Positions 46,716-55,694 of a stretch of DNA of 64,000 bases are shown here, in pieces (position 1 is the stretch's first letter; each line of letters begins with the position of its first letter). The position numbers were made by a program, and so were the translations under genes. This DNA comes from Xanthobacter agilis (GTDB lineage Bacteria; Pseudomonadota; Alphaproteobacteria; Rhizobiales; Xanthobacteraceae): contig NZ_JABWGX010000012.1 in NCBI RefSeq assembly GCF_021730435.1, positions 1 to 64,000 on the forward strand, written 5' to 3'. A model generated the notes under the pieces. That model was not told where the DNA came from, made no database searches, and worked only from the letters and a program-made list of their open reading frames with translations.

Positions 46716-47347
46716 CCCTTCAGGCACGCCTGGGACAGCTTCAAGAAGGCGCGCGCCCGATGCGACAGGCCGAACCCCTTGGGCGGCATGGAATGCTTCT
46801 CGTCCGCCGTCATCTCGGCAAAGGTGCGGGTGTGGTCCTCCGGCACGAACATGGGGTCGTAGCCGAAGCCCTTGGCGCCGCGCGGCGGCCATACCAGGGT
46901 GCCGTCCACGACCCCCTGAAATTCCTCCAGGTGCCCGTCCGGCCAAGCGATGCACAAAGCCGACACGAACCGCGCCTGACGCTGTTCGGGCTGGGTGGCG
47001 CCGGCCTTCGCCAGCGCGGCCTCGACCTTCTCCATGGCCATCTCGAAATCGCGATCCGGCCCCGCCCAGCGGGCGGTGTGGATGCCGGGCGCGCCGCCCA
47101 GGGCGTCGATCACCAGCCCCGAATCGTCGGCGAAGGCGGGCAGCTGCGCCGCCCTGGCGGCCGCCTCCGCCTTCAGCCGGGCATTGCCCTCGAAGGTGTC
47201 GGCGGTCTCTTCCGGCTCGGGCAGGCCCAGTTCGCCGACCGACACCGCATCCACCCCGTGGGGCTCCAGCAGCATGCGCATCTCGATGAGCTTGCCGGGA
47301 TTGTGAGTAGCGACCACGAGCCGCCCGGTGAGGATGCGGTGGGCCAT
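46712..47347 (-). CDS. rdgB: dITP/XTP pyrophosphatase (RdgB/HAM1)
   Basis: 211 residues starting [29 protein letters not shown] is the substrate/triphosphate motif. FADDSGLVIDALGGAPGIHTARWAG and GFGYDPMFVPE, SHRARA complete the family pattern. It hydrolyses non-canonical purine NTPs and keeps them out of DNA. The ATG shares a base with the rph stop. Confidence 0.96.
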   Translation of the reverse strand: MAHRILTGRLVVATHNPGKLIEMRMLLEPHGVDAVSVGELGLPEPEETADTFEGNARLKAEAAARAAQLPAFADDSGLVIDALGGAPGIHTARWAGPDRDFEMAMEKVEAALAKAGATQPEQRQARFVSALCIAWPDGHLEEFQGVVDGTLVWPPRGAKGFGYDPMFVPEDHTRTFAEMTADEKHSMPPKGFGLSHRARAFLKLSQACLKG

Positions 47348-48060
47348 CAGGCGATGGCCTTCTTCTGCAGCTCGACCAGATGATCGACACCGCTCCGCGC
47401 GAGGCCGAGCAGGGACAGCAATTCGTCCTGGGTAAAGGGCGTCTTCTCCGCCGTGCCCTGGATCTCGACTATGCCGCCGGAGGCGGTCATGACGAAATTG
47501 GCGTCGGTCTCGGCCACCGAATCCTCGGCATAATCGAGGTCGAGCACCGGCGTGCCCTCGTAGATGCCGCAGGACACCGCCGCCAGATGCTCCTTGAGCG
47601 GCATGTCGCGGATCATGGAGCGGGCGCGCATCCAGCTGAGGCAATCGTGAAGGGCGATCCAGGCCCCAGTGATGGAGGCGGTGCGGGTGCCGCCATCGGC
47701 CTGGATCACGTCGCAATCGATGGTGATCTGCTTCTCGCCCATGGCCACGAGATCGGTCACCGAGCGCAGGGCGCGGCCGATCAGGCGCTGGATCTCCTGG
47801 GTCCGGCCGGAGGGGCGGCCGGTGGTGGATTCGCGCCGGGTGCGATCATGGGTGGCGCGGGGCAGCATGGAATATTCGGCGGTGACCCACCCCCGGCCCT
47901 GGCCCTTCAGCCACGGCGGCAGGCGCTCCTCCAGGGTGGCGGAGACCAGGACATGAGTATCACCGAACTTCACGAGGCAGGAGCCTTCCGCGTGGCGCAT
48001 CACGCCCCGTTCGAATGAAACGGCGCGCATTTCGTTGCTCGCGCGTTTGCTGGGGCGCAT
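47347..48060 (-). CDS. rph: Ribonuclease PH
   Basis: 237 residues from ATG 48060 ([19 protein letters not shown]), which has AAGGAA six bases upstream; an earlier ATG at 48075 is less likely. [25 protein letters not shown] carries the phosphate-binding residues (split motif), and [19 protein letters not shown] follows. It trims tRNA 3' ends phosphorolytically. Divergent from hrcA. Confidence 0.96.
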   Translation of the reverse strand: MRPSKRASNEMRAVSFERGVMRHAEGSCLVKFGDTHVLVSATLEERLPPWLKGQGRGWVTAEYSMLPRATHDRTRRESTTGRPSGRTQEIQRLIGRALRSVTDLVAMGEKQITIDCDVIQADGGTRTASITGAWIALHDCLSWMRARSMIRDMPLKEHLAAVSCGIYEGTPVLDLDYAEDSVAETDANFVMTASGGIVEIQGTAEKTPFTQDELLSLLGLARSGVDHLVELQKKAIA

Positions 48061-48158
48061 GGTGTGTTCCTTCATGTCTCTCGTGTTTCAAGCGCTTCTT
48101 TTAGGAGCGGTGGAGGCCAAACCGCAAGGCCACCGGCGCGGCGTGCACGCGAACACGC

Positions 48159-48187
48159 TTGAAGCGATAGGCCGGAGACGACACATA
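48159..48187 (+). promoter_or_regulatory. Candidate hrcA promoter
   Basis: TTGAAG (48159-48164) and CACATA (48182-48187) are 17 bp apart in the rph/hrcA divergent gap. Transcription from it would begin near 48195, which argues against the first in-frame ATG at 48192 as the hrcA start. Confidence 0.35.
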
Positions 48188-48248
48188 TAGGATGTCGCCG
48201 CCCCTGCGGCAGCCGCGCGGGATGGCCTCAAGGAAGGCGTATTGTCCC

Positions 48249-49352
48249 GTGGCGATCGATCCTCTCTTCTCCATGTCCTCCGGCGCCCTGGCGCAAATTG
48301 ACGCGCGCGCGAGAGAGATCTTCCGCCAGATCGTGGAAAGCTATCTTGCCACCGGCGAACCGGTGGGCTCGCGCAATCTCTCCCGCCTCATCCCCATGAC
48401 GCTGTCGCCGGCTTCGGTGCGCAATGTGATGGCGGACCTTGAAGCCGCCGGCCTCATCTTCGCGCCCCACACCAGCGCCGGACGCCTGCCCACCGAGCGC
48501 GGCCTGCGCTTCTTCGTGGATGCGCTGATGGAGGTGGGCGACGTCAACGAGCGCGACCGCACCAATATCGAGACCCAGGTGATGGCGGCGGCCAAGAACA
48601 CCACGGTTGAAGGCGTGCTCCAGGAAGCCTCCACCCTGCTCTCGGGCCTCGCGCGCGGCGCCGGCGTGGTCACCGCCACCAAGACCGACCCGCGCCTGAA
48701 GCATGTGGAATTCGTGCCCCTCGATCCTGGCCGCGCGCTGGTGATCTTGGTGTCCGAGGACGGGCAGGTGGAAAACCGGGCGCTGGCGCTGGCGCCGGGC
48801 CTGCCCATGGCCGCCCTCACCGAAGCCTCGAACTTCCTCAATTCCCACATTCGCGGGCGCACCCTCGGCGAGGCCCGTGCCGAGATGGAAAACCTGCTGG
48901 CGGAGCTGCGGCGCGACCTCGACGCCCTGACCGCGCGGGTGGTGGAGGACGGGCTCGCCTCCTGGTCCGGCGACGAGCCGGCCGAGCGCAAGCTCATCGT
49001 GCGCGGGCAGGCCAAGCTCCTCGAGGATCTCCACGCGCTGGAGGACCTGGAGCGCATCCGCCTGCTGTTCGACGACCTGGAATCGAAGCGTGAGGTGGTG
49101 GACCTGCTCGGCCGCGCCGAGGAGGCGCAGGCGTTGCGCATCTTCATCGGCTCGGAGAACCGGCTGTTCTCGCTGTCGGGCTCATCAACCATCGTCGCGC
49201 CCTATCGCGACGGCCAGGGCCGGGTGGTCGGGGTGCTGGGCGTGATCGGGCCGACGCGGCTCAATTATGGGCGCATCGTGCCCATGGTGGACTTCACCGC
49301 GCGGCTCGTCAGCCGGGTGCTGGGCGCGCCGGGCGGTGTGGACGCCCCCTGA
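48249..49352 (+). CDS. hrcA: Heat-inducible transcription repressor HrcA
   Basis: About 367 residues. The winged-helix N-terminus reads [27 protein letters not shown] and [18 protein letters not shown], followed by the GAF-like domain and the ending [27 protein letters not shown]. HrcA represses groESL and dnaK-type operons through CIRCE; no CIRCE copy was seen in the window. The start is uncertain: GTG 48249 has AAGGAAGG upstream, while ATG at 48192, 48222 or 48273 are alternatives. Followed by grpE, a common pairing. Confidence 0.92.
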   Translation: MAIDPLFSMSSGALAQIDARAREIFRQIVESYLATGEPVGSRNLSRLIPMTLSPASVRNVMADLEAAGLIFAPHTSAGRLPTERGLRFFVDALMEVGDVNERDRTNIETQVMAAAKNTTVEGVLQEASTLLSGLARGAGVVTATKTDPRLKHVEFVPLDPGRALVILVSEDGQVENRALALAPGLPMAALTEASNFLNSHIRGRTLGEARAEMENLLAELRRDLDALTARVVEDGLASWSGDEPAERKLIVRGQAKLLEDLHALEDLERIRLLFDDLESKREVVDLLGRAEEAQALRIFIGSENRLFSLSGSSTIVAPYRDGQGRVVGVLGVIGPTRLNYGRIVPMVDFTARLVSRVLGAPGGVDAP

Positions 49353-49378
49353 GGACCGTCGACATCGGCTCGCGCAGG

Positions 49379-49407
49379 CTTGATTTTTGCCGCTCACGCT
49401 CCGATAT
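49379..49407 (+). promoter_or_regulatory. Candidate sigma-32 (RpoH) promoter of grpE
   Basis: CTTGAT (49379-49384), 16 bp, CCGATAT (49401-49407) resembles the alphaproteobacterial heat-shock promoter form (CTTG...C-x-TAT). It sits 60 bp upstream of grpE, consistent with the gene's role. Confidence 0.4.
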
Positions 49408-49467
49408 GCCGTGGGATCAACGGCAGGTTCCATCGGGGACCTTCTCCAGCCAAAAAGGAAAGACCGG

Positions 49468-50082
49468 ATGAGCGAGCAGACGCGCGCGCCGGAGACCGGC
49501 GACGGTTTTGAGGATACGGGCGCGAACGGCGCGGCCGAGACGGAAGCCGGCGCCCAGCCCTCGCTCCAGGCCGAGAAAGAGCGCCTGGAAGCGGAGATCG
49601 CCGCGCTGAAGGACAAATATCTGCGCGCCTTCGCCGAGGCGGAGAACGTGCGTCGCCGCGCCGACAAGGAAGTCGCCGATGCCAAGGTCTACGGCATCGC
49701 CTCCTTTGCCCGCGACATGCTCACGGTGGCGGACGACCTCAGCCGCGCCCTGTCGGCGGTGGACGACGAGACCAAGGCCCAGGCGGAAGGCCCGGTGAAG
49801 GCGCTGCTCGAAGGCATCGAGATCACCGAGCGCGGCCTCGGCCAGGCGCTGGAAAAGCACAAGATCCGCCGGATCGAGCCGCGCGGCGAGAAGTTCGACC
49901 CCAACCTGCATCAGGCCATGTTCGAGGTTCCGGACCCGAGCGTGCCGTCGGGCACGGTGGTGCAGGTGGTGCAGGCCGGCTATGTGATCGGCGAGCGCGT
50001 GCTGCGCCCGGCCCTGGTGGGCGTCGCCCGTGGCGGCCCGAAGGCCGAGGCGGGCGAAGCCAGGCCCCAGACCGAGGCCTGA
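49468..50082 (+). CDS. grpE: GrpE nucleotide exchange factor
   Basis: 204 residues from ATG 49468 (MSEQTRAPETGDG) behind AAAAGGAAAG. A long helix (~35-85, LQAEKERLEAEIAALKDKYLRAFAEAENVRRRADKE) gives the dimer coiled coil. The beta-domain motif FDPNLHQAMFEVPDPSVPSGTVVQVVQAGY is close to the GrpE consensus. It exchanges ADP on DnaK. dnaK-dnaJ are not in the window. Confidence 0.95.
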   Translation: MSEQTRAPETGDGFEDTGANGAAETEAGAQPSLQAEKERLEAEIAALKDKYLRAFAEAENVRRRADKEVADAKVYGIASFARDMLTVADDLSRALSAVDDETKAQAEGPVKALLEGIEITERGLGQALEKHKIRRIEPRGEKFDPNLHQAMFEVPDPSVPSGTVVQVVQAGYVIGERVLRPALVGVARGGPKAEAGEARPQTEA

Positions 50083-50117
50083 CGGCTCCACGCACAGGCG
50101 GGCGGCCACACACTCCG

Positions 50118-50143
50118 GCCCGATGCGGTCCGCCGCATCGGGC
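50118..50143. terminator. Bidirectional terminator between grpE and response regulator
   Basis: GCCCGATGCGG (50118-50128) and CCGCATCGGGC (50133-50143) form a perfect 11-bp stem with the tetraloop TCCG in a convergent gap. Confidence 0.7.
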
Positions 50144-50165
50144 GCCGTCATGGCTCACGGCGCCG

Positions 50166-50612
50166 TCAGGACCGGTTGAAGACTGTTCCGGTGGAAGGCC
50201 CCCCACCGCTCCGGCGCGGCGCCAGACCGGTCGCGCCATCATCTTGCCGGGCGCCGGCGAGAACGTCAGCGAGGGCGGCGGCAATCATCGTGCCGGTGAA
50301 CGGCTTGGACACACGCGGCCGATCGGCGAACGCCCGAGGCACCGGCTCGGAGCCGGTAAAGGCAGAGCAGAACACGAACGGGACATCCCGCGCCGCCAGC
50401 ACCGCCGCGGCGGGAAACACGCTTTCGCCCTGAAGACTCACATCCAGGAGAGCGGCGTCGAGTCCTTCACCCAAGGCGGCGTCCACCGCCGCCGAAAGGC
50501 TCGCCACGGGCCCCACCACATCGCACCCCAGGGTGCGCAACTCGCCCTCAAGTCCCAGGCCCACCAGGAACTCGTCTTCCACCACGAGCACCCGCAATCC
50601 TGCAAGGTCCAT
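50166..50612 (-). CDS. Single-domain response regulator
   Basis: 148 residues, a CheY-like receiver with no output domain. Acidic pair VVEDEFL (~11-17), phosphoacceptor in AALLDVSLQGE (~58), and KPF lysine (VSKPFTG, ~105). The C-terminal 30 residues are unstructured. ATG 50612 is preferred over the longer frame at 50672. Stand-alone receivers of this size serve in general stress phosphorelays of alphaproteobacteria, and an EcfG-type promoter lies upstream, so a role in modulating that stress pathway is my inference. Partner kinase unknown. Confidence 0.88.
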   Translation of the reverse strand: MDLAGLRVLVVEDEFLVGLGLEGELRTLGCDVVGPVASLSAAVDAALGEGLDAALLDVSLQGESVFPAAAVLAARDVPFVFCSAFTGSEPVPRAFADRPRVSKPFTGTMIAAALADVLAGARQDDGATGLAPRRSGGGPSTGTVFNRS

Positions 50613-50917
50613 CACCTGACGCCTTTTGCGGAGCCTCCGCCACGCAGGGCGCAGCCAAAGACCTCTGTCCACGGCCGGTCATGCCCAGTTCCGAGCGATC
50701 CGCTCCCCTCCGCGATCAGGATCGCACCGGAGGCCGGCATCAGGCTGGGTTCGGCCGTTTTCCCGCTCAACGGGCGGAGCCGCCTAAAGTTCCCTTGGTC
50801 TTTAGACGCAGGCGGCAGCCTCCCGCTCAGCCACCGGGCACGCTCGCGATGGCGGGCGGGCGCGGAAGACAAACGCGCGGAAGACAAGGGGCACACGCTT
50901 CCGTGCACCCCGATCCC
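50613..50917. other. Intergenic region response regulator / efp
   Basis: It contains the EcfG-type promoter of the response regulator and a short direct repeat GCGCGGAAGACAA (two copies near 50858-50887). No gene was recognised; it also forms the 3' region of efp. Confidence 0.45.
50769..50793 (-). promoter_or_regulatory. EcfG-type general stress promoter (toward response regulator)
   Basis: Minus strand: GGAAC (50789-50793), exactly 16 bases, CGTT (50769-50772). Matches the alphaproteobacterial sigma-EcfG consensus. It reads into the response regulator gene through a leader of about 150 nt. Confidence 0.55.
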
Positions 50918-51487
50918 TCAGTCCTTGGCCCGCTCCACATAGGAGGCGTCGGCGGTCATGATGACCACGCGGGTTCCGGCGGCGACATGCGGCGGCACCA
51001 TGGTGCGCACACCATTCGACAGCACGGCCGGCTTGTAGGAGGAGGACGCGGTCTGGCCCTTCACGGTGGGCTCGGTGTCCACGATCTCCAGGGTCACGCG
51101 CGCCGGCAGCTCGATGGCGATGGGATTGCCATTGTGAGTGGAGAGCATGCATTCCATGCCTTCCTGGAGATACACGGCGAGGTCGCCCATCACCTCCTTG
51201 GACACCGTGACCTGATCGAAATTCTCGGGATTCATGAAGGTGTAGCCGTCCGAATCCTCGTAAAGGAAGGTGTGGGGACGGTCCTCCACGAAGGCGCGTT
51301 CCACCTGCTCGGTGGTACGGTAGCGCTCGGAGATCTTCACCCCATCGGAGATGCGGCGCATGTCGAGCTGCGTGACCGGCGTGCCCTTGCCGGGATGGAT
51401 GTTCTCCGCAGTGAGCACCACATAGAGCTTGTCGTCGATATCGACCACATTGCCTTTGCGCAGGGAGCTGGCGATGACCTTGACCAC
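50918..51487 (-). CDS. efp: Elongation factor P
   Basis: 189 residues from GTG 51487 ([16 protein letters not shown]), which has AAGGAAG seven bases upstream; the frame continues to an ATG at 51535 without family similarity. The modifiable lysine is in the loop [13 protein letters not shown]. The protein has three OB/KOW domains, with the typical end [28 protein letters not shown] relieves ribosome stalling at polyproline. The lysine, together with the divergent epmA, indicates beta-lysylation. Confidence 0.95.
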   Translation of the reverse strand: MVKVIASSLRKGNVVDIDDKLYVVLTAENIHPGKGTPVTQLDMRRISDGVKISERYRTTEQVERAFVEDRPHTFLYEDSDGYTFMNPENFDQVTVSKEVMGDLAVYLQEGMECMLSTHNGNPIAIELPARVTLEIVDTEPTVKGQTASSSYKPAVLSNGVRTMVPPHVAAGTRVVIMTADASYVERAKD

Positions 51488-51624
51488 GTCGCGTCTTCCT
51501 TGAACTTTTGGCGGCGCCACGCCGCTGATCTTCATCGGCGCGCACCATACCTATCTTCGCGCCCCGCGCCACCCTCGCGGCGGCGTTTCGCGCCCCCAAA
51601 CCGGCTTGTGAAGGACGTTTCCCC

Positions 51625-52689
51625 GTGAAATTGGTATCTGGTTCCGGCCAAAGCCCCTGGTGGGACCGGGACGTCCACGCCGATCGCCGCCCCTTCCTCC
51701 TGGCGCGCAGCCGGATCACGGCGGCGGTGCGGGCCTGGTTCCTGGCGCGGGACTTCCTGGAGGTGGAGACGCCCATCCTCCAGGTCTCCCCCGGCAACGA
51801 GGCCCACCTGCACGCCTTCGCCACCGATCTCATCGCGCCCGACGGCACCCGGCACACGCTCCACCTGCGCACCTCGCCCGAATTCACCGCCAAGAAGCTG
51901 CTGGCGGCCGGCGAGCCGCGGATTTTCGAGCTGGCGCGGGTGTTCCGCAACCGGGAGCGGGGCATGGCGCACCATCCCGAGTTCACCATGCTGGAATGGT
52001 ACCGGGCGCAAGCGCCCTATGCCGGGCTCATGGACGATTGCGCCGCGCTGCTTCAGCTCGCGGCCCGCACCGGCGGGCAGTCCGGCTTTTCCTATCGCGG
52101 CGCCACCTGCGACCCGTTCGCGGCGCCGGAACGCCTCACCCTCACCGCGGCCTTCGCGCGCCATGCCGGCATCGACCTGCCATCCACTTTGCCCGCGCCC
52201 GGCGGCGCGGCGGACCCGGCGCCACTGGCGGCGGCAGCCCGCGCCGCCGGCATCCGGGTGGCCGACGACGATGGCTGGGCCGATATCTTCTCGAAGGTGC
52301 TGGTGGAACGGGTCGAGCCCCATCTCGGCATGGACCGCCCCACGCTCCTGTGCGACTACCCGCTGAGCGAGGCCGCCCTCGCTCGCCCCAAGCCGGAAGA
52401 CCCGCGTTTCGCGGAGCGGTTCGAGCTCTACGCCTGCGGGCTGGAGCTGGCCAATGCCTTCGGCGAGCTCACCGATGCGGACGAGCAACGGCGGCGCTTT
52501 ACCCACGAGATGGAGATGAAAGACCGCCTCTATGGCGAGTGCTATCCTCTGGACGAGGATTTCCTCGCCGCGCTCGCGCACATGCCCGAGGCGGTGGGCT
52601 GCGCCATGGGTTTCGACCGTCTGGTCATGCTGGCGTCCGGCGCCCGGCGCATCGAGGATGTGCTGTGGGCGCCGGTGGCGTCCGCCTGA
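51625..52689 (+). CDS. epmA: EF-P lysine lysyltransferase EpmA (GenX/PoxA)
   Basis: 354 residues starting at GTG 51625 with AAGGA upstream. A class II lysyl-tRNA-synthetase core without the anticodon-binding domain: FLEVETPILQVSPGNEAHL (motif 1 region), ARVFRNRERGMAHHPEFTMLEWY (motif 2) and GCAMGFDRLVML (motif 3). It ligates (R)-beta-lysine to the EF-P lysine. It is divergent from efp with 137 bp between starts. The mutase EpmB, which makes beta-lysine, is not in the window. Confidence 0.95.
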   Translation: MKLVSGSGQSPWWDRDVHADRRPFLLARSRITAAVRAWFLARDFLEVETPILQVSPGNEAHLHAFATDLIAPDGTRHTLHLRTSPEFTAKKLLAAGEPRIFELARVFRNRERGMAHHPEFTMLEWYRAQAPYAGLMDDCAALLQLAARTGGQSGFSYRGATCDPFAAPERLTLTAAFARHAGIDLPSTLPAPGGAADPAPLAAAARAAGIRVADDDGWADIFSKVLVERVEPHLGMDRPTLLCDYPLSEAALARPKPEDPRFAERFELYACGLELANAFGELTDADEQRRRFTHEMEMKDRLYGECYPLDEDFLAALAHMPEAVGCAMGFDRLVMLASGARRIEDVLWAPVASA

Positions 52690-52704
52690 CCCACGGCGCC
52701 GCGA

Positions 52705-53016
52705 TCAGGAGATCTCGAACAGGGTCGAGAATCCGGAGATGTCGAACACCTCGCGGATCTGCGGCTGCAGCGACATCAGCGACAGCCGGCGCTTGGAATT
52801 GCGCATGGCCTTGCCGGCCACCAGCAGGGCGCGCAGGCCCGAGGAGGAGACATAGTCCACCCCGGCGAGATTGATGACGATCGACCCGTCGGTCATCGAG
52901 ACCACATCCATCAGGCTGGTCTCAAACGGCTTGGCATGGGGCGTGTCGAGCCGCCCGGCCACCTTCAGCACCACTTCGCCGTTCGCCTGTTCACGCTCAA
53001 TGTGCATGGACGTCAT
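52705..53016 (-). CDS. STAS-domain anti-sigma factor antagonist
   Basis: About 103 residues. VKVAGRLDTPHAKPFETSL and VDYVSSSGLRALLVAGK are STAS hallmarks; S59, directly before the Gly, is the equivalent of the phosphorylated serine of SpoIIAA. The start at ATG 53016 has GGAG four bases upstream and overlaps the transporter stop by 20 bp. In partner switching the unphosphorylated form sequesters the RsbW-type kinase. The kinase (54979-55428) and a PP2C phosphatase (61772-63829) are in the same locus. Confidence 0.92.
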   Translation of the reverse strand: MTSMHIEREQANGEVVLKVAGRLDTPHAKPFETSLMDVVSMTDGSIVINLAGVDYVSSSGLRALLVAGKAMRNSKRRLSLMSLQPQIREVFDISGFSTLFEIS

Positions 53017-54625
53017 TGCGCTCCACGGATGTTTCTTGATCTTCCGGCTTATCGCCATTCGCGGCGGGGCGCAACGCCACCGCGGTCCGGCGAATCAGCC
53101 ACATGGCGCGCTCGAAGAGGCTGGTGGCGAGCAGCAGCCGGCGCGCATCCTCGCCGCTGCCGATGGACGACCCCACCAGGCTGCGGCGGATGCGGTTGAG
53201 CAGTTCGCTGCGGTCTGCGGTGAGGGCGGCGATCACATCATAGTCGTCGGCGCTCTCCGCATCCGCCAGCGACAGCACGATCACCCGCAGCGATTCGGAC
53301 AGGTTGAACGCGAGCTGCGGCGGCACGTCGTAGCTTTCCACCACCTCGGCGAAATCGTGCAGCGTGTCCTGCAACAGGCAGATCATCTCCAGCCACCCCT
53401 GCTGCTCCAGGGCGATGTCGAGGCTCTCCCGCTCCGGCGCGCGGCCGATGAGCTCGGTCAGGAAGCCTTCCGTCGTGCGCGCGATGGCCGCCGCGCCGCG
53501 CCAGAGCGCCAGCCGCTCGCTGGCCCCAGCGCCCTCGGTGACGTCGAGGTCCGGCAAGAGCGTGGGCAAGAGCTGCACCAGCCTGCGGATTTCCTTGTCC
53601 GAAAGGTCGAGGGCGGTGGCCGGCGCGTCCACCGCCCGGTCGTGAATGTAGCGCGGCTGGGAAGCGCCATCCTCCAGGGTGGGCGGGCTGAGGCGCAGGG
53701 CAATGGCCTCCGTCAGCGACCGGCCGAAGGCGACCGGCACGGCGCCCGCCAGTTGCAGCGCCAGGAACAGCAGCGAGAGCGACAGCGCGGCCTGCCCGCC
53801 GCCCAGCCCGGCCAGCTCCCGCGCCGGATCCGCTCCCATCCACCCCGCCGCCAGCCACACCGCGAACACCAGGGTGCAGCCGACGCCCTTCACGAGAATG
53901 TGAACATAGCAGAGCTGTCGCCCGGTGCCCTTCAGCCCCCCTGCGGCGACCAGCGTCGCGAGCCCGGAGCCGAGATTTGCCCCGAGCACCACGAAGAACG
54001 CGTCATCGAGCCCCATCACCGCGGACTGAAGCAGCGCGAGCACAAGAATGGTGGGTGTTGAAGACGACTGGCTGAGCGCCGCCGCCGCCAGACCCGCGGC
54101 AAACCCCAGCAGCGGCGTCAGCCCGCCATCAAACAGGCTCGCCAGCACCGCCGGATCGATCGCGCGCGGCCCCTGCTTGATGAAATCGAGGCCCAGCAGC
54201 GCCAACGCCAGGCCCAGGCCCACCCCCATCCACTCCCGCCAAGCCGGCCGCCGATCCAGCCGGAGCTGAATGCCGAACCCCACCAGCGCCAGCAGGTACA
54301 AAATCACGAGGCGGAAATCGACAGCAGCCACGAACACCAGGGCGGCTGTGCCTACATTGCCGCCCGCCACCACCGGGATCGCATCCCGAACGCTCAGCAC
54401 GCCGCCGCGCACCAGATTGCCGCAGATGACCGCCACCGCATTGCTGGATTGGGTGGCCGCGCCGGCGAGGCTCCCCGACAGGAGACCGGTCAAAGGCGAG
54501 CGGGTCGCCCCCCGCAACAGCCGCCGCACCCCCCGGCCGGTGGCCTGCTGCAGGTGGGACGACAACAGCTTGAGGCCGACGAACAGCAGGCCAAGTCCCG
54601 CCAGGATTTCCGCCAGGATCGTCAT
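52997..54625 (-). CDS. Na+/phosphate cotransporter-like membrane protein with PhoU-like domain
   Basis: About 542 residues. Eight to nine membrane segments with the two inverted QSS repeats of NptA/PNaS transporters (GAATQSSNAVAV and AALSQSSSTPTIL). The C-terminal ~200 residues are soluble helices of PhoU type (EIRRLVQLLPTLLPDL... LLNRIRRSLVGSS). It may take up phosphate or act as sensor or regulator. It overlaps the STAS gene by 20 bp, an unusual coupling of a transporter with a partner-switching component. Start chosen at MTILAEILAGLGLLFVG; the ribosome site is weak. Confidence 0.87.
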   Translation of the reverse strand: MTILAEILAGLGLLFVGLKLLSSHLQQATGRGVRRLLRGATRSPLTGLLSGSLAGAATQSSNAVAVICGNLVRGGVLSVRDAIPVVAGGNVGTAALVFVAAVDFRLVILYLLALVGFGIQLRLDRRPAWREWMGVGLGLALALLGLDFIKQGPRAIDPAVLASLFDGGLTPLLGFAAGLAAAALSQSSSTPTILVLALLQSAVMGLDDAFFVVLGANLGSGLATLVAAGGLKGTGRQLCYVHILVKGVGCTLVFAVWLAAGWMGADPARELAGLGGGQAALSLSLLFLALQLAGAVPVAFGRSLTEAIALRLSPPTLEDGASQPRYIHDRAVDAPATALDLSDKEIRRLVQLLPTLLPDLDVTEGAGASERLALWRGAAAIARTTEGFLTELIGRAPERESLDIALEQQGWLEMICLLQDTLHDFAEVVESYDVPPQLAFNLSESLRVIVLSLADAESADDYDVIAALTADRSELLNRIRRSLVGSSIGSGEDARRLLLATSLFERAMWLIRRTAVALRPAANGDKPEDQETSVERNDVHAH

Positions 54626-54978
54626 GACCGCGTCATCGGCACCCTCGGCCCCTGTAAGAGCGCCCGCGCGGGGATGCGACCGGCCATCCGGCAGCCCGGA
54701 CACGACGGCACCCCCGCCGGCGCGAGCACCCGCTCGGAGCGGGGCGCGCGATGCGGCGCCGGGAATGGGAAGGCGCGCTTCGTAGCACTGTCATATGTCA
54801 GTGATGCGACGGCCGAAGTGACCCCTCCGGCGCGCAAAACCGCCCCCTGCGCCATGCAGTAACAACGCCGCATGCGATGCGACAGCGCCGTGATCTCCGC
54901 TCAGAACGAAACCTCCCGAGACCGGACATCGTCGAGCGCCCCATGACGAGCGGGCCGAGCGCCGGCCACCGGCGGCGT
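54626..54978. other. Intergenic region between transporter and RsbW-like gene
   Basis: No gene recognised. It holds CACTGTCATATGTCAGTG (54786-54803), an 18-bp near-perfect palindrome with one T-T mismatch, 160 bp upstream of the transporter start. Possible operator; otherwise nothing notable. Confidence 0.45.
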
Positions 54979-55428
54979 CTAGCGGCTCCGGGGCACGGCG
55001 ACCATGGTCAGGTGGTTCTCCTCCCCCTGCCGGCGGTAGGTGAGGCTTTCCAGGAAATGCCGCATCAATTGTACGCCGTGGCCGCCCACCTTGGCCGCGT
55101 CGATGGTGTCCACCGCCTCCGGCTCCGCAAGGGTGGTGGGATCGAAAGCCGCGCCGTTGTCGATCAGCTCCACCGCCACCCGCCCTTCCGCCATGCGGTG
55201 CACCTCAAGGCGAATCACCGGGTCATGCGCGATGCCGTCGAAACCATAGGAAATGACATTGGTCAGCGCCTCCTCGACGCTGAGCTCCAGCCCGAAGCGC
55301 ATGGCCATGGGCCACTCCTCCCGCTCGGCGAGATCGGCGAGCCAGGATGTCACCTGGGAGATCGACTCGATGTCCGCGCCAACCCGCAGCGCAGAAATCA
55401 GGGTACCGGCGGCGGGGGGCGTCATCAT
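54979..55428 (-). CDS. RsbW-like anti-sigma factor / serine kinase (HATPase_c_2)
   Basis: About 149 residues. GHKL ATPase motifs: N box LSVEEALTNVISYGFDG, G1 LIDNGAAFDPTTL, and G2 GGHGVQLMRHFLESLTYRR. It should phosphorylate the STAS protein and bind an output partner. In classic systems that is a sigma factor, but none is in the window. Start uncertain (ATG 55428/55425 or GTG 55464). It is read in the same direction as the STAS and transporter genes. Confidence 0.9.
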   Translation of the reverse strand: MMTPPAAGTLISALRVGADIESISQVTSWLADLAEREEWPMAMRFGLELSVEEALTNVISYGFDGIAHDPVIRLEVHRMAEGRVAVELIDNGAAFDPTTLAEPEAVDTIDAAKVGGHGVQLMRHFLESLTYRRQGEENHLTMVAVPRSR

Positions 55429-55618
55429 GGGCACGGCGCTAGGTGGTCGCGCCGCGACAGGCACGCTGTGCCCGCCCCAGGCGCGCGGTATCTGGCGCAG
55501 TATCCGATGCCGACGACAAGGTCTCGATCTTCATTTCCGAGGCACTTTCGGACTGGGGCCACCCCGCTTGGACGCGCGCCATGACTTGGCGTAGCGCCGC
55601 CCCTCAAAGGTCAATCTA

Positions 55619-55660
55619 GAGCATTTCCTGGCCGCGTTGAATCGCAAAAATGCCCTAGGG
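55619..55660. repeat. GAGCATTT-type imperfect inverted repeat
   Basis: AGAGCATTTCCTGGCC... and ...CGCAAAAATGCCCTAG form GCATTT/AAATGC arms around a short loop. It resembles the dispersed repeat at 41254-41320 and the partial one at 21237-21284. It sits between the RsbW-like and GNAT genes. Confidence 0.5.
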
Positions 55661-55694
55661 TCTTGCTTTACCGCGCCTTCTTCAGCCCGGCCGT

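Noticed and set aside
46716-47390. N-terminal extension of hemW through rdgB
   Set aside because: This part of the frame is out of phase with rdgB and has no similarity to radical SAM proteins; GTG 46715 overlaps the rdgB stop in the usual operon style.
48061-48248. CIRCE element in front of hrcA
   Set aside because: No TTAGCACTC/GAGTGCTAA arms were found there or before grpE.
54786-54803. PhoB box for the Na/Pi-type transporter
   Set aside because: The two TGTCA units are 7 bp apart, whereas PhoB sites are 11-bp direct repeats.
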